From Sphingobacterium allocomposti (lineage in GTDB: Bacteria; Bacteroidota; Bacteroidia; Sphingobacteriales; Sphingobacteriaceae): a stretch of 59,017 bases of DNA. Below the pieces are notes generated by a model. The model was given only the letters and a program-made list of their open reading frames with translations. It was not told the origin of the DNA and made no database searches. The position numbers were made by a program, and so were the translations under genes. The number at the start of each line of letters is the position of its first letter. Position 1 is the first letter of the stretch. The stretch spans positions 1 to 59,017 of the forward strand of contig NZ_VNHX01000028.1 in the NCBI RefSeq assembly GCF_008124885.1, in the 5' to 3' direction. This document shows, in pieces, positions 43,760 to 52,560 of the stretch.

Positions 43760-44632
43760 TTATTTGGTTCCTCCGGCGACCGAAATAACGGTCTGCAAAA
43801 TCACCGACAGTACCACAAAAAACAGCCCGGCATAAAACGAACCATTGACCTGCTGGCTTTCGTTGAAAAAGATAAACGCTACAATAATGGCGTAGATTGG
43901 CTCCAGATTCATGCTTAGGTTTGCCGTGAACGCCGATATATTTTTCAATGCCTGCGTAAGCAAAACATAGACTAGCACGGTACAGAAAGCTGACAATAAC
44001 ATCAGATAGATGCTGTCCCGAAAATCAGGAATAAGCTGTCGGGCGGGAAAAATATAGAGATATATAGGGAGAAGGACTCCTAATCCGATGGTTCCTCCGA
44101 CCATCTGGTAGTAGTTGATCAACCTACTGTCGTAACGCCCGGCCAACTGCTTATTGTAAATAGAATACAGACTGTAAAATAGCGGCGAAATGATTCCCAG
44201 CGCTATTCCCAGACGGTAAGATGTGTCGAAACTAAAAATAAGAGCAATGCCCAAGATGGTCAGGGCGCTTAATAACAACTGCGATAGCCGGAACCTGGTC
44301 TTTGTCATCAAGGGTTCCAAAACGGCGGTGAAGAAACTGGCTATACAGTAGCAAACGACGCCAACCGAGATATTGGAATATTTAATGCCCGCGAAAAAGA
44401 AAACCCAGGATAGGGCGACGAGCACGCCTACGCTGCCAATGGCCACTTTTTCGGAAAAACGGAGGCGTTTTTCGACTTTAGAGAATCGGAGGACGAAAAA
44501 CAGGATGATCGCCGAGAAGGCTACCCTGTACCAGGTCAGCAGGCCCTCGTTAAGTGTTATCAGTTTACCCAACACGGGAGAAAGGCCAAGAAACAGCACA
44601 GCAATGTGTAGCTGAAGATATGATTTTTGCAT
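43760..44632 (-). CDS. EamA-family (DMT) transporter
   Basis: The product has 290 residues and ten transmembrane helices as two EamA repeats. The first begins LHIAVLFLGLSPVLGKLI and includes LTWYRVAFSAIILFFVLR. The second has GIISPLFYSLYSIYNKQLAGRY and ends NLEPIYAIIVAFIFFNESQQVNGSFYAGLFFVVLSVIL, the conserved E-P-I block. Family members export metabolites such as amino acids or nucleosides; substrate unknown. It is monocistronic with a shared terminator downstream. Confidence 0.9.
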   Translation of the reverse strand: MQKSYLQLHIAVLFLGLSPVLGKLITLNEGLLTWYRVAFSAIILFFVLRFSKVEKRLRFSEKVAIGSVGVLVALSWVFFFAGIKYSNISVGVVCYCIASFFTAVLEPLMTKTRFRLSQLLLSALTILGIALIFSFDTSYRLGIALGIISPLFYSLYSIYNKQLAGRYDSRLINYYQMVGGTIGLGVLLPIYLYIFPARQLIPDFRDSIYLMLLSAFCTVLVYVLLTQALKNISAFTANLSMNLEPIYAIIVAFIFFNESQQVNGSFYAGLFFVVLSVILQTVISVAGGTK

Positions 44633-44880
44633 AAAATTATCTACGAATGATTTAATATTTAACTGAAATATAGGGATATAGCAACACGTTCCGATAGACT
44701 TATCGGATATGATGTTCCACTGTCGCTAAACGTTATTAGAATCTGGGGGGTGAAGATAGTTTTATGCGCATATCTTTTTTCTTTTGTCTTACAAAAGTAG
44801 TAAACGGCTGTCTTATACAGAAAAAAAATAATGCGCCGGCTTTATTGTAGATATGGGCAAAGATGCTGCTTTCATCGGTT

Positions 44881-44917
44881 AGGATCGCTTCGTCGTCATT
44901 CCTCCTCGCGCAGGACG
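44881..44917. repeat. REP-like element, copy 6
   Basis: AGGATCGCTTCGTCGTCATT followed by CCTCCTCGCGCAGGACG; the right arm is diverged. It lies in the 44633-45324 gap together with sRNA copy 2. Confidence 0.55.
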
Positions 44918-44962
44918 TATTCTATAGCGCTGCTATCACATTGTCTTAAACGCCGCCGATTT

Positions 44963-44977
44963 GTTAACAGGTGTTAA
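44963..44977 (+). promoter_or_regulatory. GTTAA-N5-GTTAA box of sRNA copy 2
   Basis: GTTAA at 44963 and 44973, in the context TTGTTAACAGGTGTTAAATT. It is 62 bp before the predicted sRNA start at 45025. Confidence 0.6.
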
Positions 44978-45024
44978 ATTTACACTATGGACATAACAAA
45001 AATGAACATCCGGCGTTATAAAAG

Positions 45025-45095
45025 TAATTCATAATTCAGGTTAATAATTGGTTAGTAGTAAAAATCCTGGAGCTCCCCGCTTCAGGATTTTTTTC
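45025..45095 (+). ncRNA. multicopy small RNA candidate, copy 2
   Basis: A -7-like TATAAAAG (45017-45024) precedes TAATTCATAATTCAGG, TTAATAATTGGTTAGTAGTA and a hairpin with arms AAATCCTG and CAGGATTT around a GCTCCCCG loop, ending in T-rich sequence. It is nearly identical to copy 3 over the core although they are 9.6 kb apart. No reading frame of note. Confidence 0.65.
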
Positions 45096-45158
45096 TTTTG
45101 TTATTCTTAATTATGGAAAATCCCAGAGAAAGTCATACTTAAGTTAACTCAAAGACAT

Positions 45159-45236
45159 ATGCGTAAACAGTTCACAGTGATACTTGCGATCCTCATGGCA
45201 TCAGCACCGATACCCGCCTCCTGTCTCTTCAAATAA
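45159..45236 (+). CDS. possible 25-residue lipoprotein-leader peptide
   Basis: The ORF reads MRKQFTVILAILMASAPIPASC followed by LFK and a stop. It has the charge, hydrophobic core and Cys of a lipoprotein signal but only three residues after the Cys. It may be a decayed lipoprotein gene, a lipopeptide or chance. It follows sRNA copy 2 by about 65 bp. Confidence 0.3.
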   Translation: MRKQFTVILAILMASAPIPASCLFK

Positions 45237-45324
45237 TGAAATATTAGGAGATTGGGTGTAGCGCAACGGACGCAAGCCTCGTTTACACCGTATTATTAAC
45301 TATACCGCTCTAACAAAACCTGTC

Positions 45325-45999
45325 ATGAAGTACATACAAATACTCGCCCTTTTTCTGTGTTTACTGATAGCCTGCGGCAAAACCGGGTCTGAACCTGAGA
45401 TCATTATTGAACCGCCCTATCCCATCGAAGTACGGTTGGATAGTATCCAAGAAGGAGAAATGTATAACGCAAAGATCGGCGACCCGCCTGAAAAGGTTTA
45501 CGCAGACCTGCAGTTTTTTGCCAGAGGATTTACGCAGAAACCGTATCTGGGCATCGTAGGTGGTCTGAACGGGCGCATTGAGGATCTGGAAGGCCGCATA
45601 CCATTATACAACTCGCTGATTTTCGATCGGAAACCGAGTGCTAGCGCGGGCGGCCAGATTTATTTTGCCGACGGCACCGTCAACGCGATCTATAATCGCC
45701 TCGGCAAAAAGTTAACCGCCTGGCCCGAGGGCTCGCCATCAGCACTACGCATCGGCGACCGGATAACAGACATCTATGGGAAGCTCATAACGATTCGTGC
45801 GGATAGGCGCTTCAGCAACTTATTCGACTATATAGGTATGTACGAAAAGAACATAGAAACCGCGTACGATCCTTTCCAGGAGAGATCCGACCGGTGGGAT
45901 TTTAATTTCTCCATCGATAGCAAGCAACACATCCGGTTGAATCTGGTGTTCGAAGATGGAAAGCTTGTAAAGATCCGGTCCACCTATGAGCGCTATTGA
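45325..45999 (+). CDS. lipoprotein of unknown function
   Basis: The product has 224 residues. MKYIQILALFLCLLIACGK gives a lipoprotein signal with Cys at 17. The mature part has IGDPPEKVYADLQ, FADGTVNAIYNRLGKKL, IGDRITDIYGKLI and HIRLNLVFEDGKLVKIR: two repeats of an IGDxxxxVYxxL motif like those in BamE/SmpA-type or DUF4309-like envelope proteins. No operon partner is visible. The family assignment is tentative; surface or periplasmic location is well supported. Confidence 0.72.
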   Translation: MKYIQILALFLCLLIACGKTGSEPEIIIEPPYPIEVRLDSIQEGEMYNAKIGDPPEKVYADLQFFARGFTQKPYLGIVGGLNGRIEDLEGRIPLYNSLIFDRKPSASAGGQIYFADGTVNAIYNRLGKKLTAWPEGSPSALRIGDRITDIYGKLITIRADRRFSNLFDYIGMYEKNIETAYDPFQERSDRWDFNFSIDSKQHIRLNLVFEDGKLVKIRSTYERY

Positions 46000-46190
46000 T
46001 CTGTTGCATCAGTACATATCGTGCGGGTGCTCCCCGCCGCCATTTCCTTCTTCCGCCACGGTCATGGCATTCGGATCCGGCCCCGGCCATCGCGAACGGC
46101 TTGTGATGTTTTCACCGATTTTTTCACCGCAGTTACCGAGAAACATCCGAGGTTAATCTAATCGCTATTCGGTAAATGTCATGTCTGCTC

Positions 46191-46198
46191 TACCTTTG
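46191..46198 (+). promoter_or_regulatory. -7 box TACCTTTG
   Basis: Exact TAnnTTTG match 48 bp before the NTF2-like gene at 46247. The -33 position holds TTC instead of TTG, 20 bp upstream. Confidence 0.55.
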
Positions 46199-46246
46199 GT
46201 GTATCAAATAAGAAAAAAATATACATCACATTAAAAAACGACAGAT

Positions 46247-46681
46247 ATGAAAACGACATTTAAAACTATCGCCGCAGCATTGATCATGGTTACCTCTTTC
46301 AGCTCTTTTGCGGCCGTGAAAATCGACCCGCTGAAGAACGTCGAGTCCGGCAAGGTGATCCACACCTACCTGGAAGCAACAACCCTGGGAACCACTGTCC
46401 TTAACGAACTTCTTTTTGCGGATGATTTTGAGTACCGCAATGCGAACAACAACAGCCGTGTAGGCAAGAAGGAATATGTCAAATTTCTTAAAGCCAACAA
46501 AGGCATTCAGTACAACTGCGAAAGCAGCTACGAAATCCTCTCGCAGGACGGAAAGGTGTGCGTAGCCAAGGCGGTGATGACGTTCGATAACTTCACGCGC
46601 GTAGATTATATCACCTTGACACAGGAGAAAGAAGGCTGGAAGGTGAGCGCCGTGGAAACAACGTATCCGGCCGTTAACTAG
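46247..46681 (+). CDS. secreted NTF2-like (putative lumazine-binding) protein
   Basis: The product has 144 residues with a Sec signal (MKTTFKTIAAALIMVTSFSSFA). The mature part is one SnoaL/NTF2-like cone fold: YLEATTLGTTVLNELLFADDFEYRN, VGKKEYVKFLKANKG, CVAKAVMTFDNFTRVDYITL and GWKVSAVETTYP. Members of the PF12893-like group are frequent Bacteroidota periplasmic proteins of unknown role. A good -7 box precedes it. Confidence 0.8.
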   Translation: MKTTFKTIAAALIMVTSFSSFAAVKIDPLKNVESGKVIHTYLEATTLGTTVLNELLFADDFEYRNANNNSRVGKKEYVKFLKANKGIQYNCESSYEILSQDGKVCVAKAVMTFDNFTRVDYITLTQEKEGWKVSAVETTYPAVN

Positions 46682-46824
46682 CATAGTGTACCTGTCTGGC
46701 AGGACTAGCCTCCCCGACAGGGCGCCCGCCGGCGTGGGGACTTGCATTGCCCCGCGCCGGAAGTGTAAGCTCAAGGCAACGCTTGGGCCGTCCTGCGGGC
46801 ACTATATCTACAGCCAGGCATCCG

Positions 46825-48555
46825 TTACTTGAAAGCATATGCCAGACCAATGGTGCCGCCGCCATGAAAAGTGTTACGCGCGGCCTTTGCTCCCCAAAAA
46901 TTCCACACTGCTCCATCCGCGGGTATTCCGGTATGTATAGCCTCTGTATAGGTTATGGTGGGTGCAGCGAAGATCTGTAGGTTCCGGCTTAGATGAAATG
47001 CCGGCACCACCTTGAAAGAGACCCGATTGGCCTCGTTGTATTTCCAGCTTTTCTCGAACTGTACCCGCTGGCCAATCTCGGCAGATAAGGTGAAACGCGG
47101 CCTCTGCACAAGGTGCGCCCCCAGGGCCGTCTCGATACCGTATCCGAGCTCAGTACTGTTCAGATAGGCGCCCATGCCCACGACCGCGTACAACACCCGT
47201 CCGCCGCTTTTAAAGTGAGTGTAGGCAAATCCGCTTTCGTCGATCCCCAGCGCCAACTGACGTGAACCATTCTTAATCCAGTTAAAGACCCCGATCGGAT
47301 AATCACTGCTATCGGCAATGTTCACCACGGCGATTTGTACACCCCGCACCTTCTTGGCAATGTTGACGCCTCCCGCAATCTGCCCCGCTACCTCCTGTCG
47401 GGAAACGTTGAGCGCTCCGGCGAGCTGCATTCCTGACCGTGCATGGTTGGCGAAGTTGGCCCCGCCGGCCACCTGTATTCCTGCCGTTGTGTCGGCCTTG
47501 TTCCACAGCCCGGCCATCTGCACGCCCGACAGATTATTGAGGCTTACGTTTCCCACTCCCGCTCCCTGAAAGCCACGGACATGGCCTCCGACGATATTCA
47601 CGCCGCCGGCAAGCTGTACGCCCCGCACATCGAACTGATTGATATTAAACACGCCGGCAAGCTCAGCGCCTTCTACCCCTGCAGTATATCCCCCGATGAT
47701 GTTCAACGAAAACTTGTTGACAACCTGCGAATTAAGTAAGCCATGGGTACTTAATCCCGGCGTCATGGAAACCTGCACCGGACTGTAGACAAAGAATCCG
47801 CCCAGGTTAAGGTTCTGAATACGCTGCCGCGAGCTAGTAAAAAATCTGCCGAGCGCGGAGCCCGAGATGGTTTTGCTCGAGTCGGATGTCTCGTAATAGC
47901 CCACCCTCCGCCTCTTAGCCAGGTCGGATACCTCCACGGGAAGCAACAGAACGAGCATTGTATCGCGGTAGTTTTCCTTACTGAGCGCGATAGTCAGGGT
48001 ATTTCCGGGGTTCCGGACATCCATTTCAAAATAGCCGTTCCGGCCGGTCAAGGCAGAAGCCTGAAACGTCGTCCGGTCGTATACGGTTACGAAGTGGATC
48101 GGCTTATTGGTGCGGACGTCTTTTACATAGCCCGAGACCCGTGCCCGGTTGTTTTTGGCGGCCGCAAGATCGACCTTCCGTACATCCAGCCGTCGGGGGG
48201 CATAGGTAATGATGATATGGGAATGCGTTTCTTTAAAGCTATATTTTTCGCCAAGCAACTGTTCCAGGTAATCGATCAGCAACCCGTTGTAGGGGCCGGA
48301 ATGGATCTCCCGGTCCAGATCCAGCAGGTTGCTGTTGTATGAAAACTGTATGGCATGCGCTTCTTTCAGGGTGTCAAAAACCTCCCGTAAGGTAACGCCT
48401 TCAAATCCGGGCACCTGTATAGGCCTTGCGAGTCTAGGCTGCGCGCACACCGGAGCATATATGGAACACATGATCACGAAACCGAACGCCAGAATCTTCG
48501 ACTTGCGGATAATATATAGGATGATCTTTAAATGTCTAACAAAATTATGATACAT
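46825..48555 (-). CDS. STN-domain outer-envelope protein with GxQxAGxxN repeats, no TonB receptor barrel
   Basis: The product has 576 residues. The signal region ends YAPVCAQ near 39. Residues about 45-118 form an STN domain (FEGVTLREVFDTLKEAHAI, YLEQLLGEKYSF). Residues about 138-205 are a carboxypeptidase-regulatory-like beta sandwich. Residues about 280-425 contain eight or nine repeats of 14-20 residues of the form RGVQLAGGVNI, SGVQMAGLWN and AGIQVAGGANF, a beta-helix or barrel-like pattern. The C-terminal part (YAVVGMGAYL, IGLAYAF) resembles barrel strands. SusC plug motifs are absent. It lies 11 bp after FecR and would be the sensor or target of the sigma/anti-sigma pair. Confidence 0.8.
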   Translation of the reverse strand: MYHNFVRHLKIILYIIRKSKILAFGFVIMCSIYAPVCAQPRLARPIQVPGFEGVTLREVFDTLKEAHAIQFSYNSNLLDLDREIHSGPYNGLLIDYLEQLLGEKYSFKETHSHIIITYAPRRLDVRKVDLAAAKNNRARVSGYVKDVRTNKPIHFVTVYDRTTFQASALTGRNGYFEMDVRNPGNTLTIALSKENYRDTMLVLLLPVEVSDLAKRRRVGYYETSDSSKTISGSALGRFFTSSRQRIQNLNLGGFFVYSPVQVSMTPGLSTHGLLNSQVVNKFSLNIIGGYTAGVEGAELAGVFNINQFDVRGVQLAGGVNIVGGHVRGFQGAGVGNVSLNNLSGVQMAGLWNKADTTAGIQVAGGANFANHARSGMQLAGALNVSRQEVAGQIAGGVNIAKKVRGVQIAVVNIADSSDYPIGVFNWIKNGSRQLALGIDESGFAYTHFKSGGRVLYAVVGMGAYLNSTELGYGIETALGAHLVQRPRFTLSAEIGQRVQFEKSWKYNEANRVSFKVVPAFHLSRNLQIFAAPTITYTEAIHTGIPADGAVWNFWGAKAARNTFHGGGTIGLAYAFK

Positions 48556-48566
48556 GGATATGGTGC

Positions 48567-49535
48567 TTAGTTGATGTAGTAAATGCTGTCTCTATGCTGC
48601 ATTTTCAGGTCGAACGTTTTCAGGATGACCTCCAGCATATCTTTCAGACTTTGCTGTTCGAACGTTGCCGTATAGGGTAATGTTTTCGTTTGCGGATCTT
48701 GGATCAGGAACTTCTTCCCGTACGCTTTTCCGAGGACATCGAAAACGCGTTGCAGCGGCGTATTCTCGAACATGAATTCCTCATGGACATAATAGCGGTA
48801 CAACTGATCGGGAACCGGCTTGACGCGGATTTCTTTCTTGGCTGTGTCGGAAACGACCACCATCTGATCGGGCTTCAGGACAAGCTCCTGCCTGCCATGC
48901 GCCACCTTAACGGAGCCGCTGGCCACGATGACTTCGGTGTCGGTACCCTCCCGACGGACATGGAAGCTCGTTCCCAATACCGTGATTTTACTTTTTCCGC
49001 TTTCGATCACAAAGGGATGTTCGGGATCTCTGCTGACATCAAAGAATACTTCGCCCCGAACCAGATGAACCTTTCGATCCCTTCCCAGCCAGTCTTTCCG
49101 GTAGGTCATCTCCGCATGCGTATTGAGGTGGGCCGTGCTACCATCCGGCAGTTCGGCGTGCTGCACCTGCATCGCTGTTTTCAGCGTGTTTTCCACGCTG
49201 AGCACGGCGCGTAGCGTCCAGAAACCCAACGTACAGAACACCAGCAGTGCAGCAGCAACACCCAGTGCGTTCATCGTCCTGCGCTTTCTACGGGAATGAA
49301 GCAGGTGCAGGCGGTTTTCGCGCGCATCACGTTTGCGGAGAAAGTCGGCCCAGACCATATCCAGATCAATTTGAGGCGCCTCTTCTCCACGATCTCCAAA
49401 GGCCTTCCATAATTTCTCCATTCTTTCAAATTCTCTTTTATTGCCGCTGTTTTCGGCGATCCAGTTTTCCACGCGGAGGCGTTCTTCCTGATCGGCCTCT
49501 CCGGCAATATATTTGATAATCAATTCTTCGTTCAT
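48567..49535 (-). CDS. FecR-family anti-sigma factor
   Basis: The product has 322 residues. The N-terminal cytoplasmic part (IIKYIAGEADQEERLRVENWI) would bind the sigma factor. The transmembrane helix is about 89-109 (NALGVAAALLVFCTLGFWTL). The periplasmic FecR domain has LPDGSTAHLNTHAEMTY, VHLVRGEVFFDVSRDPEHPFVIES, ITVLGTSFHV and EVIVASGSVKV. The C-terminal DUF4974 STN-like part is NTPLQRVFDVLGKAYG. The start codon overlaps the sigma stop (ATGA), so translation is coupled. Confidence 0.93.
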   Translation of the reverse strand: MNEELIIKYIAGEADQEERLRVENWIAENSGNKREFERMEKLWKAFGDRGEEAPQIDLDMVWADFLRKRDARENRLHLLHSRRKRRTMNALGVAAALLVFCTLGFWTLRAVLSVENTLKTAMQVQHAELPDGSTAHLNTHAEMTYRKDWLGRDRKVHLVRGEVFFDVSRDPEHPFVIESGKSKITVLGTSFHVRREGTDTEVIVASGSVKVAHGRQELVLKPDQMVVVSDTAKKEIRVKPVPDQLYRYYVHEEFMFENTPLQRVFDVLGKAYGKKFLIQDPQTKTLPYTATFEQQSLKDMLEVILKTFDLKMQHRDSIYYIN

Positions 49536-50080
49536 AACCTAGTCATTATAATTAAAGTCACTATATTCAGATAATCGGCCAGATGTACCCGCAGGTGTTT
49601 CAGTGCTTTCGTCATATGCCCTTCCACCGTCTTCAATGACAGGCTGAGCGCGTCGGCGATTTCCTGGTATTTTAGTTCCTGAAACCGGCTCATTTCGAAA
49701 ACCATCCTGCTTTTCTCGGGCAGTTTGGATAGTGCTGCGTATAACTGCTGCTTCAGCTCATGATCATTCTGGTGCAGGAACGATTCGTCTCTGTTAGTGT
49801 ACTGCTGGTGCGCCTGATATCTTGCCTTGTGCTGCTCCCTTTTCAGTAAATTGATGCTTTCGTTGTATACTGCCCGATAGAGATATGCACGGATCGACGT
49901 GTGGATGTCGTATTGCCCATCTTTTTCCCAGAGCTTCAGAAACACCTGTTGGACGGTTTCCTGCGCTGCATCGGAATCGCCTAGTATCTTAAAGGCATAT
50001 CTATGCAACTCCTGAAAATGAGTCCGGAAGACTTCTTCAAACTTCTTTTCTTTTTCTAGTAGCATCGGCTGCTTGTTCAT
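49532..50080 (-). CDS. ECF sigma factor, FecI type
   Basis: The product is 182 residues from ATG 50080 (MNKQPMLLEKEKKFEEVF); four further codons upstream include another ATG at 50092. Region 2 is FRTHFQELHRYAFKILGDSDAAQETVQQVFLKLWE with the -10-binding helix. Region 4 is SKLPEKSRMVFEMSRFQELKYQEIADALSLSLKTVEGHMTKALKHLR with its helix-turn-helix. It would be released by FecR upon an outer-membrane signal and transcribe the downstream operon or an unlinked target. The pair lacks an adjacent SusC, unlike most Bacteroidota FecI-FecR units. Confidence 0.92.
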   Translation of the reverse strand: MNKQPMLLEKEKKFEEVFRTHFQELHRYAFKILGDSDAAQETVQQVFLKLWEKDGQYDIHTSIRAYLYRAVYNESINLLKREQHKARYQAHQQYTNRDESFLHQNDHELKQQLYAALSKLPEKSRMVFEMSRFQELKYQEIADALSLSLKTVEGHMTKALKHLRVHLADYLNIVTLIIMTRL

Positions 50081-50299
50081 TTTCGTCAACATATATTCTG
50101 ACCGTCTTTATCATGTAGACAACCAACCCCGCCTCTACCCTGATAAAAAATCTATTTTTTGTTTACATGTCCTGCCGCGACGAAAATAGGCAATATAATT
50201 TTATGTCTTTTTTTTATTCGGGGCCAAGGGTACGCACGGGATCGACTGTCATAGTTTAAAAAACAAAACAAAAATTTTAATTTAAAACAGCATTAGACA

Positions 50300-50872
50300 A
50301 TGAGAAATTTAAAAAAGCACGTGCGTAACGCATCCTTGTTTCTTGTTTTAGGTCTTGGGGTTCAACTGTCGGCTACCGCACAGGAAGCAGAATTCGGCGT
50401 TAAGGCGGGAGCGCTCTACAACATGCCCAGCTACGGGAGTTCGGTGAGTAGCTCAGATTCGAAGTTCGGCGCTCAGGCGGGTGTTTTCGTACGTACAACG
50501 GCGAAAGTCTATCTGGAGGGCGAACTGGCTTTTTCGACCTTTAAATCGTCGTACACCTATGAACAGAAAAAATTCAACCCCACCTTCTACCAGCTGAATT
50601 TACCTCTTCAGGTCGGGTATAGACTGGTCGATACGGAGCAGATGACGCTAAGAGCATCCGTCGGCCCGCAGGTGAACTTTAATCTAAAGAAAAATCAGGC
50701 TACCACCAATGCCGATTTTAAGCCATTTACATTCGACGGTCTTGTTAACATCGGAACTGATTTCGATCGCTTTTCGGTTGATCTGCGGTATAATCATACG
50801 ATCAACAAGACAAGCGCAGAGCTCGATAGCCGCAACCGCATGGTAGGACTGTCGGTTGGCTATAGATTTTAA
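50300..50872 (+). CDS. porin-like outer-membrane beta-barrel (PorT-like)
   Basis: The product has 190 residues. A signal peptide (ending QLSATAQ) is followed by eight predicted strands: EFGVKAGALYNMP, SKFGAQAGVFVRTTAKVYLEGELAFSTFKSSY, FYQLNLPLQVGYRLV, TLRASVGPQVNFNL and a terminal MVGLSVGYRF with an aromatic end. This matches the small outer-membrane protein beta-barrel family. It is divergent from the FecI gene across 219 bp, so it might be a target of that sigma factor, which is inference. Confidence 0.85.
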   Translation: MRNLKKHVRNASLFLVLGLGVQLSATAQEAEFGVKAGALYNMPSYGSSVSSSDSKFGAQAGVFVRTTAKVYLEGELAFSTFKSSYTYEQKKFNPTFYQLNLPLQVGYRLVDTEQMTLRASVGPQVNFNLKKNQATTNADFKPFTFDGLVNIGTDFDRFSVDLRYNHTINKTSAELDSRNRMVGLSVGYRF

Positions 50873-51041
50873 GCTGCCGCGTTTGATTGATGGGGCCTCT
50901 AAAGGGCCTCATTATGTTTTACTGACCTCGTCTTACGTTTTTTGGCGCCTTCATTACGGGGCGCCATCTTACATTTTGCCCTGATGTATCAACGGAACGG
51001 ACACTGCCGTTACAACACGACATAAATCAGACAAAACGGTA

Positions 51042-51072
51042 TTGTACGCACGGAGCAATCGAACTACCTTTG
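51042..51072 (+). promoter_or_regulatory. promoter TTG-N20-TACCTTTG
   Basis: TTG (51042-51044), a 20-bp spacer and TACCTTTG (51065-51072) are a near-consensus Bacteroidota promoter. The leader to ATG 51128 is about 48 nt. Confidence 0.7.
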
Positions 51073-51127
51073 TTAAACGCCTGGGATGGGAAGTTTGGAA
51101 TAAGGGAAGCGTAACAGCAATATACAT

Positions 51128-52150
51128 ATGAAGAAAATTGGCTTTTTATCGTTTGGTCACTGGGCTGACCATCCAGCATATAGTACCCGCACCGCACGCG
51201 ATACCTTACTTCAGTCTATTGAGCTGGCTGTGGCTGCGGAAGCAATCGGACTGGACGGGGCATATTTCCGTGTTCACCATTTCGCTAGACAGCTGGCCTC
51301 GCCTTTTCCGCTGCTGGCGGCTATAGGGGCCCGTACGGAAACAATTGAGATCGGCACCGGCGTAATCGATATGCGCTACGAAAATCCGCTGTATATGATT
51401 GAAGATGCGGGGGCTGCCGACCTGATCTCAGGCGGCCGCCTACAGCTGGGTATCAGCAGGGGGTCGCCCGAGCAGGTGATCGATGGCTGGCGTTATTTTG
51501 GCTACGAACCGGCAGAAGGCCAGACGGACGCAGACATGGGTCGGGAAAAGGGTCTTCAGTTTCTCGAAAAACTCTCCGGCGTAGGGTTTGCGCAACCTAA
51601 TCCCAACCCGATGTTTCCGAATCCTCCGGGGTTACTGCGGCTGGAGCCCCATGCCGAAGGCCTCCGCAACCGAATCTGGTGGGGAGCGGGATCAAATGCT
51701 ACGGCCGTGTGGGCCGCTGAGCATGGCATGAATCTTCAAAGTTCTACACTGAAGGACGACGAGAGCGGAAAACCCTTCCACATACAGCAGGCCGAACAGA
51801 TCCGCCTGTATAAAGAGGCCTGGAAAAAGGCCGGTCATGCAAGAGAACCCCGCGTCTCGGTAAGCCGCTCGATATTTGCAATCGTTAGCGATCAGGACAG
51901 GTACTATTTTGGTCATGAAGCAGACCGCGTTGATAAGATCGGCATGATAGAGCCCAACAAGCGAGCGATCTTTGGCCGTAGTTATGCCGCCGAGCCTGAA
52001 AAACTGGTCAGGGAACTTGCCTTGGACGAAGCTATACAGGAGGCGGACACGCTGCTGCTGACAATACCGAACACGCTGGGTGTCGATTACAACGTACACG
52101 TGCTTTCTGCCATACTGGAGCACGTTGCTCCCGAGTTAGGTTGGCGCTAG
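51128..52150 (+). CDS. LLM-class flavin-dependent oxidoreductase
   Basis: The product has 340 residues and one luciferase-like TIM barrel: IGFLSFGHWADHPAYSTRTARDTL, AIGLDGAYFRVHHF, PFPLLAAIGARTETIEIGTGVIDMRYENPLYMIEDAGAADLISGGRLQLGISRGSPEQV and RIWWGAGSNATAVWAAEHGMNLQ. These are the group's FMN- and substrate-site segments. The family uses FMNH2 or F420; in Bacteroidota FMN is expected. Its substrate is unknown. It has its own promoter and no operon partner: the next gene is 410 bp away. Confidence 0.92.
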   Translation: MKKIGFLSFGHWADHPAYSTRTARDTLLQSIELAVAAEAIGLDGAYFRVHHFARQLASPFPLLAAIGARTETIEIGTGVIDMRYENPLYMIEDAGAADLISGGRLQLGISRGSPEQVIDGWRYFGYEPAEGQTDADMGREKGLQFLEKLSGVGFAQPNPNPMFPNPPGLLRLEPHAEGLRNRIWWGAGSNATAVWAAEHGMNLQSSTLKDDESGKPFHIQQAEQIRLYKEAWKKAGHAREPRVSVSRSIFAIVSDQDRYYFGHEADRVDKIGMIEPNKRAIFGRSYAAEPEKLVRELALDEAIQEADTLLLTIPNTLGVDYNVHVLSAILEHVAPELGWR

Positions 52151-52560
52151 CTGACCCGACAACGTGCCTTGTCGGTTATACTGGAGAGGTCCAAAATACC
52201 TGTCGTTGTCGTTGCGGACCGGAAAAAGGCGCTTACCGCCGAAGGCCGGCGCGAATTAGACCGGTGACGGCGGCGCCAGAAACGCAGGGTTATCCGTTCG
52301 TGTCCAGCCTCAACGGTAGCATGCCCCCTCGGTTCGGCTAGCACGTCGCCATGCTCCCGGAACTTCGCATTTTTGCGGTCCTCCTACCCTTGTGGGACAG
52401 CCTTGCTTTTGTTTCCATATCTATACGGTGAACCTCCAGAACAGGATTGATCAGGACACCTGTGTCTGCCGAATATTATATCTTAGCTCCAGCTATCAAA
52501 AGACATAAACTACGGCTTATCGTCGGTCTTTAGCCTTAGAAACCATAAGACATATTTTTA
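52151..52560. other. intergenic region, little structure
   Basis: A small hairpin (CCGACAA at 52156-52162, TTGTCGG at 52169-52175) follows the oxidoreductase stop but has no T tract. No gene or consensus promoter was recognised; a weak TATATCTT lies near 52486. Confidence 0.4.

Noticed and set aside
50944..50965. Terminator from GGCGCC-N10-GGCGCC after the porin gene
   Set aside because: The T run precedes rather than follows the hairpin on the plus strand, so it does not fit an intrinsic terminator.
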